A stretch of DNA of 14,620 nt, taken from positions 1 through 14,620 of the forward strand of contig DAOOVD010000057.1 in assembly GCA_035369845.1 (NCBI GenBank), read 5' to 3'. The DNA comes from DAOOVD01 sp035369845 (GTDB taxonomy: Bacteria; Bacillota; Desulfotomaculia; Desulfotomaculales; Pelotomaculaceae). The notes beneath the pieces were generated by a model. That model saw only the letters and a program-made list of their open reading frames with translations, did no database searches and was not told where the DNA came from. The translations under genes were made by a program, and so were the position numbers. Shown one piece after another: positions 6,763-14,332 of the stretch; position 1 is the first letter of the stretch, and the number at the start of each line of letters is the position of its first letter.

Positions 6763-7836
6763 CTAATACCTCCGGTAGCTGGGAAAATAGTGTCCGCCTT
6801 CCCGCGGCTTTCTTGCCGCCATCATTTTTTCCAGCATTTCAACTGCCTTGAAATTGTGCACCTTTTTCCCCACGTAAAAATCAAACACGCCGTCCCTGGC
6901 AAAGGAAAGTTTGTACCTGTAAATGCCGTCCCCGTCACTGCGGCCGCCGCCGAGCAAAAAAAACCTGATTCCCCTGTTTTTTGCCCACTTGATCGTCTCA
7001 TGTTTTAAAATATTATTCGGACGGTATTCATAAAACTGCTCCAGCGTGCCTCCCAGGTATGAATGAATGTAGGTATCGTTGTATAAAAGCAATTCCGCCG
7101 AAACAACCTTGCCGCCCAAAAGCGTATAAGCATACAAAAAGTGTCCGGACAGGGCTTGATGGATGCCGTCAAAAAAATCATCCGTAAAAAAGTAGAATTT
7201 CGCAGCTTGGTTTCTCCACATGGTATGGCGGTAAATCGAAATAAAATCGGCAAAACGTGCGGGCGTTTCTTCCAGAACCACTTTCAGCCCTTCCCGGTAA
7301 GCTTTTTTGATGTTTTTGCGGTTGTTGCGCTTGTATCCCGCCCATATTTTCTCATCCGTCTGGTTTAAATCCACACATATTACCGAGGATATCCTTTCAA
7401 CCTGCACGTGTTTTGTCATCCGGCGGTGGTTTCCCAAAAGGGGATGAAACCGGATGAACTCGGTTATAATGTCGTTCTTCTCACAGTAACCGGAAAAACA
7501 GCCGTAAAAATTATCCCATACATTCTCATCTGCCGCCGCATCCGCCAGCGGCCCGCCGTAGCCGTAAGGACTGGTAATGTCGTAGAGGTCTTGCCCGGTT
7601 TTGATCCTGGGCATGGAAACCGGGTCAATTTTCCTCAATAAAAAAGGGTAAATGACGGATACGTTACCCTCCCGGTATACAAAAAGCCGGGGTTCCCCGC
7701 TGTCCCGGAATAAACCGCAATATTCAGGCCGGTAATGGAGATCCGGGTTCAGCCCTCTTATGCGATCCAGTTCCCGCACCCACTGTTCCCCGTCCTGCAA
7801 ATCTAGCAGGTAATAATTACCAGCTATTACATCCAC
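6763..7836 (-). CDS. FemAB/GNAT-like acyl- or aminoacyl-transferase
   Basis: A 357-residue protein with the twin-GNAT layout of the FemAB/Acetyltransf_6 group. These enzymes transfer amino acids from aminoacyl-tRNA, or acyl groups, onto cell-envelope substrates. Visible features are HYRPEYCGLF (34-43), SPYGYGGPL (89-97), a basic YKRNNRKNIKKAYREG linker (168-183), and KVVSAELLLYND...YLGG (243-263) followed by YRPNNILKHETIKWA (271-285). The last is the C-terminal GNAT signature. Its place between a methyltransferase, a YdcF protein and the initiating transferase suggests decoration of the polysaccharide or its lipid-linked unit. GTG 7836 is the only reasonable in-frame start, as an in-frame stop lies at 7854-7852, but it has no well-spaced ribosome site. 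A GGAGG-TTG pair just upstream is one base out of frame (see findings). Confidence 0.83.
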   Translation of the reverse strand: MDVIAGNYYLLDLQDGEQWVRELDRIRGLNPDLHYRPEYCGLFRDSGEPRLFVYREGNVSVIYPFLLRKIDPVSMPRIKTGQDLYDITSPYGYGGPLADAAADENVWDNFYGCFSGYCEKNDIITEFIRFHPLLGNHRRMTKHVQVERISSVICVDLNQTDEKIWAGYKRNNRKNIKKAYREGLKVVLEETPARFADFISIYRHTMWRNQAAKFYFFTDDFFDGIHQALSGHFLYAYTLLGGKVVSAELLLYNDTYIHSYLGGTLEQFYEYRPNNILKHETIKWAKNRGIRFFLLGGGRSDGDGIYRYKLSFARDGVFDFYVGKKVHNFKAVEMLEKMMAARKPREGGHYFPSYRRY

Positions 7837-7882
7837 CCCCGCATTGCCGGATCAAGTTTTAAAGCCTCCAAAATCCAGATTA

Positions 7883-8470
7883 CTACCAGTACCTGAACCA
7901 GTAGTAGACCAGTTTGACATACTCTCTGCGGACTATCTGCCTGTCTGTTACGCCTCTGCACCGTCCGTCTGCGTTGAAACCGGAATCCCTGGCAGAGCAG
8001 TAGATCAGTTTCACACCGGTTTTTCTGAACACCCTTCCGAACACCAGTCTCGTCCTTCTCATGTGGTACGGCGATGTTACAACAATTGCCGACCTGAAAT
8101 TATGAGCAAGCACGATCTCCCTGGTATAAACAGCGTTTTGATAAGTGTTTTCGGATTTGTCCTCGATCAGGATATCCTTTTCCACGACCCCTCTTCCGGC
8201 GGCTCTCTTCGCCATTTGCCAGGCTGACGCACCGCAGCCGGACATGATTATCCCGGGAGCCAGGCCAGCCAGGTAAAGATCGGCCGCATAAAGCTCCCTT
8301 TCCGAATCCCCGCCGAGCGTTATGATTACGTCGGCCTTCTCCGGCCTGTCGCCCGCCGCCAGAAAAGCGGCCAGCAACGGCCACGGAGGGCAGGCGGCAA
8401 TTACCAGCAGGACGACAAAGGGGAAACAAAGCAGTGTGGCAATAAGACGGCTCTTACTTTTTATCTGCAT
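7883..8470 (-). CDS. YdcF/DUF218 (SanA/ElyC-like) membrane-anchored protein
   Basis: A 195-residue protein with an N-terminal TM helix (about res. 9-27) and one DUF218 domain facing outward: ADVIITLGGDSERE (46-59), PGIIMSGCGASAW (72-84), IEDKSENTYQNAVYT (102-116) and AIVVTSPYHMRRTRLVF (128-144). These conserved Gly, Glu, Asn and His residues match the family pattern. YdcF, SanA and ElyC proteins are tied to envelope integrity and peptidoglycan or lipid-carrier homeostasis, but their chemistry is unsettled. The family often appears in EPS loci. ATG 8470 is preferred to the adjacent GTG 8473 because GGAAG is then 6 bases away. The gene lies 21 bases after the methyltransferase stop. Confidence 0.85.
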   Translation of the reverse strand: MQIKSKSRLIATLLCFPFVVLLVIAACPPWPLLAAFLAAGDRPEKADVIITLGGDSERELYAADLYLAGLAPGIIMSGCGASAWQMAKRAAGRGVVEKDILIEDKSENTYQNAVYTREIVLAHNFRSAIVVTSPYHMRRTRLVFGRVFRKTGVKLIYCSARDSGFNADGRCRGVTDRQIVRREYVKLVYYWFRYW

Positions 8471-8491
8471 CACCCGCTTCCGGACATCCGC

Positions 8492-9127
8492 CTATTTGCT
8501 TGCAAGGATGGAAGACACTGAATCTTCCCGGCTCATTTTTTCGATCCTGAAGCCGTATTTTCCAAGGAGTGACAGGACAGGGGCTTCCAAAACAAAAACC
8601 GTGGGAATTGTTTTTTTGCCGGTGATTCTATAAAAATGAGGCGCCAGCAGCTTTAAAGGGGACTTCCAGGTGAAAGGTTCCCTGAAGATCCTCCGCCAGT
8701 TGCGGAAAGAAAGGTAGAAATGTCCTTCTTTTTTAAGCACCCGGTAAACCTCGGACAGAGTTTTGTTTTCATCGGGAGAATGATAAAGAGAGTCCCTGCA
8801 CATGACGAAATCAACCGACTCGTCATCCATCGGGATAAAAGTCATGTCTCCCAATAAAAATTCGACGTTGTTGTATCCCTGCATCCTTTCAGCCGCTTTC
8901 CTGAAAAAATATTGTGACAGATCCTGCCAGATCACCTTGCCGGCGCCCAGGGAGAGAAAAACCTCCTCCCAGTGACCGGTGCCGGCGGCAAGATCCAGTA
9001 CAGTCCTGCCCTTGAAATCCAGTTTCAAACTTTCCAGTTCGCGGTGCCATTCGCCCTTTCTGAAAAGTTCCTCGTTCATCAGGTAATATGCGCGGCTCAG
9101 TTCTTCATCCATTACTGTTCCGGCCAT
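8492..9127 (-). CDS. Class I SAM-dependent methyltransferase
   Basis: A cytoplasmic methyltransferase of about 211 residues. SAM-binding motif I is TVLDLAAGTGHWEE (about res. 42-55), followed by the acidic VIWQDLS (65-71), FLLGDMTFIPMDDESVDFVM (90-109) and YRVLKKEGHFYLSFRNW (128-144), the standard Methyltransf_11 layout. Within this cluster it probably methylates a sugar or sugar-lipid intermediate; the target is not readable. The start is uncertain: ATG 9127 has a G-rich GGGGGTG upstream, while GTG 9136 and ATG 9112 are also in frame. An 80-90 base spacer without a terminator separates it from the GT4 gene before it. Confidence 0.88.
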   Translation of the reverse strand: MAGTVMDEELSRAYYLMNEELFRKGEWHRELESLKLDFKGRTVLDLAAGTGHWEEVFLSLGAGKVIWQDLSQYFFRKAAERMQGYNNVEFLLGDMTFIPMDDESVDFVMCRDSLYHSPDENKTLSEVYRVLKKEGHFYLSFRNWRRIFREPFTWKSPLKLLAPHFYRITGKKTIPTVFVLEAPVLSLLGKYGFRIEKMSREDSVSSILASK

Positions 9128-9217
9128 AAAGCACACCCCCGTCGCGGCCTGCCTGTCATCAGCCGCAGAACCCGTTTGACCGTCAACCCCGCGAAACCGG
9201 TACCCGGTGAAAACGTT

Positions 9218-10336
9218 TCAAACTGCGAAACTCTGTACGTCTCCCGCATACAATTTTTCAATATACTTCACCAGGTTATCCGTCCTGTAGTGTTTTATGT
9301 CGTTGAAAGCCCGCTCGCGCAACCTTGCGGTTTCATTTTTGTTATTTATGAGGTAGCTGATACCTTCAGCCAGGGCGCAAGGGTCACCGGGCTTCACGAG
9401 ATACGAGTTTTTCTTGTGCTTCAAAAAGTCGGTGACCCCGCCTACTTCCGTGGATACCACGGGCAGCCGGCAGGACATCGCCTCCACAATGGACATGCCG
9501 AAACCCTCCATGAGCGACGAAGAAACGTAAAGATCAAAAAGGGGCAGCAAAACCCTCACATCTTTTCTGAAACCCAGCATCTTCACGTGGCCGTTCAGGC
9601 GGTTCCTGCTGATCCGGTTTTCAAGATTGTTCCACTCCGGACCGTCCCCGATAATTACCAGCCTGACGTTAACACCTCCGTCAACCAGGATTTTTATCCC
9701 GTCAATCAGGTGATGCAAACCCTTAACAGGCCTTAGATTGGCCACGGTTCCGACTATGACAGAGTCTTCGGGCCAATGGCAGGACCGGAAAAACAACCGC
9801 CTCGAAACGACCTTTTCCCCCTCCTCGTCGATCTCAACGGGATTGGGAATTAAAACCAGCTTGTTTTCAGAAACACCCATCGACCTTAACCAGTCAATGA
9901 CCTTGCTGGAAACTCCCACGAAACAGTCAACCTTCCGCCTGGCCAGGCGGTAATAAAACCTTCCCGGCGCCGTAACCTTTCTCCGGTCAGACAGGTTGTG
10001 CTCGGTGCTGATCAGTTTGACCGGAGTGAGATAACTTAAAAACAATCCGTAAATATCGGCCAGTGCCAGGTGGGTGTGCAGGATCTCGTATTTTTCTTCC
10101 CTGATCAACTTCAAAATTTTGATAAACCCGGCCATCAAACCGCATTTTTTTACATCTATACAGAAAACACTGTTGACAAAGCTTTTCACCGACAATGCAA
10201 ATTCATCTTCAAAACCGAAAAAACAAACGTCTATCTTGAATCTGTTCCTGTCAATCTTGCTCAAGAATCTGTAAGTTGCGGTTTCCGCACCCCCGATTCC
10301 GTTAAAGTTGCTCATTAAGACAAGTATTTTTTTCAT
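9218..10336 (-). CDS. Family 4 (GT-B fold) glycosyltransferase
   Basis: A 372-residue retaining GT4 enzyme for EPS chain extension. The N-terminal acceptor domain has FNGIGGAETATYRF (about 10-23) and ILHTHLALADIYG (85-97). STEHNLSDRR (110-119) is followed by VGTVANLRPVKGLHHLIDGI (195-214) and LVIIGDGPEWNNLE (226-239). The donor-site EX7E motif is EGFGMSIVEAM (277-287), then PVVSTEVGGVTDFL. ATG 10336 is chosen over GTG 10339 because GGGGAAG lies 9 bases upstream. The start overlaps the end of the preceding GT4 gene by 35 bases, a sign of translational coupling. Lys/Asn/Ile content is higher than in the preceding GT4, suggesting a different origin of the two genes. The sugar is unknown. Confidence 0.92.
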   Translation of the reverse strand: MKKILVLMSNFNGIGGAETATYRFLSKIDRNRFKIDVCFFGFEDEFALSVKSFVNSVFCIDVKKCGLMAGFIKILKLIREEKYEILHTHLALADIYGLFLSYLTPVKLISTEHNLSDRRKVTAPGRFYYRLARRKVDCFVGVSSKVIDWLRSMGVSENKLVLIPNPVEIDEEGEKVVSRRLFFRSCHWPEDSVIVGTVANLRPVKGLHHLIDGIKILVDGGVNVRLVIIGDGPEWNNLENRISRNRLNGHVKMLGFRKDVRVLLPLFDLYVSSSLMEGFGMSIVEAMSCRLPVVSTEVGGVTDFLKHKKNSYLVKPGDPCALAEGISYLINNKNETARLRERAFNDIKHYRTDNLVKYIEKLYAGDVQSFAV

Positions 10337-11540
10337 CACTCAGGACTTCCCCGTATACTTCCATTACTCTGCGGACCACCTCGGCCTCATCGAAATACCG
10401 CTGCATCCGCTGCCTGCCCTCCCGCCCCATCTGAAAGCGAAGTTCCGGATCCAGAAGCAGTTTGCGCAGCGATCCGGCCAGCGCATCAACATCACCCGGC
10501 GGAATGAGCAACCCCGTTACACCTTCTTCCACGACTTCCCTGCATCCCCTGATGTTGGTGGCCACGCACGGTAAAGCCATCGCCTGAGCCTCGATCAAAG
10601 ATCGGGGCAGACCCTCCCTGTAGGAAGGAAGCACAAAGATATCGGTTACCGCCAGCAAATCGGCGATGTCGCTGCGCTTGCCCAGTATCTCGATGCGATC
10701 GCGCAATCCGCGGCGGTCGATCAGGTGTTCCAAATCCGGCAAAAAACCTTCATCGGGACCGACAAAAAGCGCCTGCCACGCTATATCCTCCACCCGTTGC
10801 AAGGCCTCCACCAGGTCGTGGTATCCCTTTTCCCGGTTAATCCGGCCGATTAAAGAAACTACCGGTTCATTCTCATCTATGTTCAGGCTTTTCTTCAGTT
10901 CGCGCTTCCGCCTGAGGGTGTATCTGTCCGGATCAAACTCAGACAGGTCGATTCCGTTTCCGATATGGATCAGATCGCCTCCGCGGGGTCTGATGCCCAA
11001 CCGGCGGGCGGCAGCGATATCTTCCTCGCTTTGGGACAAGATCAGGTCGGTAATTCCCGCCATCCACTTTTCAATCTGCTCGAAGAACAGCCGTTTCATA
11101 GCCGGCATACCCGGGTGGAAGGGAAATCCGTGCACGGTATGAATAATACAGGGCACGCCCGCCAGTCTGGCGGCCAGCCTGCCGACCACGCCGGCCTTTG
11201 AAGTGTGGGTGTGGACTGCGTCCGGCCGGACGGCCCGCAAATAGCGGTATATCGTGATAATTGAATTTAAGTCCGACCAGGGATTGATCTTTCTGTCAAT
11301 ATGTATTTCCTTGACCGAAAAACCCTGGCGGCGCAACATTTCCCCCTCAGGCGAAGGGCTGAAAACAAACCCGATCTCCACGCCCCTCTCCCGCAGACGG
11401 CGGCACTGGGCCAGCAGAGCCCGGTAAGATGTGATTCCTATAGTTGTTACCTGAATTACCCGGGGCGGTTTTCCCGCCTTTTGGACAGGAACATCGCAAG
11501 CCTCTCCCAAAAACCCCACCTTCCAGTTCGCCCGCCGCAT
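10302..11540 (-). CDS. Family 4 (GT-B fold) glycosyltransferase, EpsD-like
   Basis: A GT4 enzyme of about 412 residues resembling EpsD/CapM-type EPS glycosyltransferases. The domain begins at RVIQVTTIGITSYRALL (27-43). HTHTSKAGVVGRLAARLAG (110-128), HTVHGFPFHPGMP (134-146), SLIGRINREKGYHDLVEAL (229-247) and the EX7E motif in EGLPRSLIEAQAM (309-321) are all present. It likely adds an early sugar to the lipid-linked intermediate. The start is unclear: ATG 11540 and GTG 11549 both lack a ribosome site. The good site upstream (GGAGG at 11589-11585 with GTG 11579) is in the same frame but meets a TGA at 11570-11568. The 3' end overlaps the next GT4 gene. The 160-base gap before it holds nothing recognisable. 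Confidence 0.9.
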   Translation of the reverse strand: MRRANWKVGFLGEACDVPVQKAGKPPRVIQVTTIGITSYRALLAQCRRLRERGVEIGFVFSPSPEGEMLRRQGFSVKEIHIDRKINPWSDLNSIITIYRYLRAVRPDAVHTHTSKAGVVGRLAARLAGVPCIIHTVHGFPFHPGMPAMKRLFFEQIEKWMAGITDLILSQSEEDIAAARRLGIRPRGGDLIHIGNGIDLSEFDPDRYTLRRKRELKKSLNIDENEPVVSLIGRINREKGYHDLVEALQRVEDIAWQALFVGPDEGFLPDLEHLIDRRGLRDRIEILGKRSDIADLLAVTDIFVLPSYREGLPRSLIEAQAMALPCVATNIRGCREVVEEGVTGLLIPPGDVDALAGSLRKLLLDPELRFQMGREGRQRMQRYFDEAEVVRRVMEVYGEVLSDEKNTCLNEQL

Positions 11541-11709
11541 ATTAGGCACCGGACGGCCGGCATCACTTCATGTCCGCACGAAAGCCTCCATTCAATCGGA
11601 CCGGTGATTAAACAGTCATACACCGCAGCGTATTAATTCCGGCGTCCCGGACACAGCAAAACTTTTCAGCATACGTTTCCGGTCTGAAAGCTTTAAGACA
11701 TCCTTTTGC

Positions 11710-12441
11710 CTATCCTGCCGCCTTTTCGGTTCCTTCTGCAATCTTCCTTTTTTTCTGCCCGATTTTTGGACTTTCAGCGTAATAATTGTAATAATCCTCG
11801 CTGACCTCGCCCATTCTTGCACAATTCAAAGCTACCCCCAGGATTCTGGCCCTGGCATTGGCCAACAGTTCCTTGGTTTTTATCACTGAATCGCGGGAGG
11901 CCACCATGGACCTTACCACCATCAGCACGCCGTCCACCCCTTTGGACAGGACGGCGGCATCAGCCACCACGGCCATCGGAGGAGCATCCATGAGAATTAC
12001 GTCCGCGCTCTCCTTTAAATTCGCGATCAGCCGGCCCATCTGCCTGCTACCCAGCAGTTCCGTCGGGTTGGCGGGCAGCGGCCCCGCCGTCAATACTCTG
12101 ACTCCGCCGACGGGAAGGGTTTTCAGAACCTCGCCGTGTTCTTTCAACCCTGTCAGAATGCTGGTTAAACCGAACTGGTTATCCACGTTAAAGATCAGGT
12201 GCTGCTGGGGTTTCCGCAGATCGCAGTCGACCACGACGACCCGGCAGCCCATCTGGGCAAACACGATACCGAGGTTTGCCGTGATAAAGGACGTGCCTTC
12301 CCCGAACCCGCCTCCGGCGAGCAGGACTGTTTTTAACGTATCCCCGACTCCCAGGAACTGCAGGTTCGCCCTCAACGTACGGAAGGACTCCGTTATAAAA
12401 GAACGGGGCTGACTGTATGCGATCAATTCATAATTTTTCAA
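11710..12441 (-). CDS. CpsD/CapB-family tyrosine-protein kinase (BY-kinase) with atypical Walker A
   Basis: A 243-residue cytoplasmic BY-kinase, the ATPase partner of the Wzz-like adaptor encoded just upstream. The oligomerisation motif is ESFRTLR (18-24), Walker A' is VVVVDCDLRKPQQH (68-81), Walker B is VILMDAPP (148-155), and a C-terminal Tyr cluster, EDYYNYYAE, is at 215-223. Cycles of Tyr phosphorylation in such proteins set polymer length. The P-loop reads GGGFGEGTSF (43-52), where the family has PGEGKS/T. Thr50 (ACG, 12294-12292) replaces the catalytic Lys, and the Pro before GEG is Phe, so ATP hydrolysis or kinase activity may be lost or changed. The start is TTG 12441 with AAGGAG upstream, four bases after the stop of the Wzz gene. 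The fold assignment is firm; activity is doubtful. Confidence 0.92.
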   Translation of the reverse strand: MKNYELIAYSQPRSFITESFRTLRANLQFLGVGDTLKTVLLAGGGFGEGTSFITANLGIVFAQMGCRVVVVDCDLRKPQQHLIFNVDNQFGLTSILTGLKEHGEVLKTLPVGGVRVLTAGPLPANPTELLGSRQMGRLIANLKESADVILMDAPPMAVVADAAVLSKGVDGVLMVVRSMVASRDSVIKTKELLANARARILGVALNCARMGEVSEDYYNYYAESPKIGQKKRKIAEGTEKAAG

Positions 12442-12444
12442 CGT

Positions 12445-13128
12445 TTACTCTCCTTCTTTGCCGGTTTGCATGGCAACCGCCGGGATCAGTCCCAGCACGG
12501 GCAGCTTTAAATGGGCTTCAATTTCATCCGGGTTCCTGATGGTATCATCCAGATATTCCCGCACGAAAATGATGGCGACCGTTACGACCAACCCGAGAAT
12601 ACCGGCAAGTATGATATTCAGAAAGACCTTGGGGCTGACCGGAACTGCGGGCGGGACAGCCTGATCCAGAACCTGTATGTTCCTGACGTTCAAAATTTTA
12701 TGGACCTTGCCGGAGAGCGCCTGAGCCACACCGTTGGCAATAAGCGCCGCCATTTCTGGATTGGAGTCGCTGGCAGTGATTTTGAGCACCTCGGTGTCAC
12801 CGGCCAGATCCACCTGTATTTTTGAGGCCAGTTCTTCCGGGGTGTACTGCAGGCCGTTGCTGTTGATGACCTCTTCCGCGACGGAACGGCTCCTGGCCAG
12901 TTCGCTGTATGTCCTTACCAGCCTTTGGTTTAAAATTAAAGTGTTAATGTTTATCTCGGAGTAAGGGGTCATCTGATCCCTCAGCACTATAAGCGTGGTC
13001 GTCGATTTGTAAACAGGGGTCAGCACAAAATAGCTGATTGCTGCGCTGGTAAGCATGGCCACAACCGGCACCAGGGCCAGCACCAGCTTCAGCTCTCCCA
13101 AAATCCTGCCGAACTCCTTGAGCTTCAT
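12445..13128 (-). CDS. Wzz/YveK/CapA-like chain-length determinant and kinase adaptor
   Basis: A 227-residue polysaccharide co-polymerase with TM1 at about res. 15-36, an extracytoplasmic domain (37-155), a Pro-rich PPAVPVSPK motif (159-167), TM2 at about 168-189 and a cytoplasmic tail, REYLDDTIRNPDEIEAHLKL (190-209), followed by PVLGLIPAV. This tail is the part of Gram-positive adaptors that binds and activates the BY-kinase, which is the next gene. The length is normal for the YveK/CapA family. The start is ATG 13128 with AAGGAGG 6 bases upstream, the best ribosome site in the locus. It probably opens the EPS operon, as 132 bases separate it from the SH3b gene. Confidence 0.93.
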   Translation of the reverse strand: MKLKEFGRILGELKLVLALVPVVAMLTSAAISYFVLTPVYKSTTTLIVLRDQMTPYSEININTLILNQRLVRTYSELARSRSVAEEVINSNGLQYTPEELASKIQVDLAGDTEVLKITASDSNPEMAALIANGVAQALSGKVHKILNVRNIQVLDQAVPPAVPVSPKVFLNIILAGILGLVVTVAIIFVREYLDDTIRNPDEIEAHLKLPVLGLIPAVAMQTGKEGE

Positions 13129-13181
13129 TGCCTTCCTCCTTGCCGGGTTTTTGCAGGCAGAAAAAATTGGCGTCCGTCATG

Positions 13182-13195
13182 TTATCATATGGTAA
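13182..13195. promoter_or_regulatory. Near-perfect palindrome in the leader of the EPS operon
   Basis: TTATCATATGGTAA is a 14-base palindrome with one mismatched pair, 54-67 bases upstream of the Wzz start in an AT-rich tract. On the minus strand it contains TATGAT (13189-13184), which could serve as a -10, although no good -35 is seen. It may be an operator or part of a promoter; the sequence alone does not settle this. Confidence 0.25.
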
Positions 13196-13260
13196 AAATA
13201 CTTATTATGCCACTTGACAGACCGGAATAAAGCAAGCCGGGACAAAACGGGCATATTTCC

Positions 13261-14130
13261 CTATGACACAAATTGCAAATATTTTTTGTTGACCCACCCC
13301 GCCTGCCCGTTTTTCAACCTTATCCGGACCCACTCGCCGGTGCTCTCCTGATTGATCACTTCCACTATTTCGCCGGTACGCAGCGAACCAACGATCCTGC
13401 CATCCAGACTTCCCTTTTCCCTGATATTGAGAGGGGAGACCAGGACTCTGGCTTTGACAACCTCCCGGGCCTGCTGCCCGCCCGGCTCATTGCCGGCCTG
13501 CTGTTCTTCGCCGGATGCCGGTTGTCCGGACTGGGCCGCGGGGTTTTCGTCAGCATCAGCCTCTTTGCTCTCTTCTTCCGCCCGGCGCTTCAGCTCCAAA
13601 ATTTCCTCAAGCACCGGGTCTTTGTATTCAAACTTGCCGTTCGCCGCCATTTTCTGGAGTGACTGACCAAGCTGCTCTTGAATCGACGGTGTTCCCCGGA
13701 TCGCATCCGGCCCTTTTAAATCCGGCTCACTCCGGACTTTCCCCGGGACGCTGCCCGTCTGTTCCCGCCCTCCGCCACTGCTTCCCGGAGCAATACCCTT
13801 TTGCTCCTTCTCCTCCGGTTCTTCCACGGTTTCCTGGTAAGAAGGGGAAGCAGGCCGGTAATTTGCTTTCGCCAAATCCACTCTCGGCTTGAAAACAATC
13901 AGCCCGGCCGTAACAGCCAGGGAACAAAGGGTCAAAGTCAACCACCTCGATCTGGCACCGGTTCCGGCTTCAATATGGGCCAGCGTCACGACCAGTAAGA
14001 GAGCCGTCAAAATGGTGCCGGCAATAATTGCCCAGAACCATAGATAACTCACTTTCATCAATATCAGGCTAAAAAACGAATCCATGGAAACATTGCCGGA
14101 AAGGTTTTCAGACAACTGCGTCAGCCACAT
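13261..14130 (-). CDS. Two-TM membrane protein with C-terminal SH3b domain
   Basis: A 289-residue protein. Two TM helices at about 24-51 and 64-81 are separated by a short basic loop. A long low-complexity, Glu/Gln/Gly/Pro-rich linker runs from about 85 to 225. A bacterial SH3 (SH3_3) domain covers about 228-287: ARVLVSPLNIREKGSLDGRIVGSLRTGEIVEVIN...WVRIRLKNGQAGWVNKKYL. SH3b domains usually bind cell wall or peptides, so the protein may link the EPS machinery to the wall or sense it. The linker includes a charged, probably helical part (FEYKDPVLEEILELKRRAEEE). The start is ATG 14130; GGGGGAGG lies 12 bases upstream, which is rather far. It is divergent from the rhodanese-like gene and points into the EPS operon. 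Confidence 0.85.
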   Translation of the reverse strand: MWLTQLSENLSGNVSMDSFFSLILMKVSYLWFWAIIAGTILTALLLVVTLAHIEAGTGARSRWLTLTLCSLAVTAGLIVFKPRVDLAKANYRPASPSYQETVEEPEEKEQKGIAPGSSGGGREQTGSVPGKVRSEPDLKGPDAIRGTPSIQEQLGQSLQKMAANGKFEYKDPVLEEILELKRRAEEESKEADADENPAAQSGQPASGEEQQAGNEPGGQQAREVVKARVLVSPLNIREKGSLDGRIVGSLRTGEIVEVINQESTGEWVRIRLKNGQAGWVNKKYLQFVS

Positions 14131-14258
14131 ACCCGCCGTTTTCCTCCCCCTGAAACCTATTCCACGGCCTTTGTTATCTTATGTCGGGTAAAACCGGCAT
14201 GTGACACCGCATATCCCTCTCAGCCCGTTTTTCAAGCTGTAACTTCCAAAAGCCCGGC

Positions 14259-14287
14259 TTCATAAAATATTTGAGAATCTTTAAAAT
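14259..14287 (+). promoter_or_regulatory. Candidate housekeeping promoter for the rightward gene
   Basis: TTCATA (14259-14264, 4 of 6 to TTGACA) and TAAAAT (14282-14287, 5 of 6 to TATAAT) are separated by exactly 17 bases. Transcription would start near 14294, about 39 bases before ATG 14333. No equally good promoter is seen for the divergent SH3b gene. Confidence 0.45.
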
Positions 14288-14332
14288 ATCTCGTTTCCAT
14301 TGGGAAAGGCAGTGCAGGATTTTAAAAGGACT

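Noticed and set aside
11616..11822. 68-residue, Lys/Arg-rich minus-strand frame at the end of the kinase gene
   Set aside because: It mostly overlaps the C-terminus of the kinase in another frame. Its basic composition comes from the frame-shifted reading of the KIGQKKRKIAEG region.
13214..13219. Perfect TTGACA on the plus strand
   Set aside because: No -10 element follows at 16-18 bases, and transcription would run antisense into the SH3b gene. It is likely chance.
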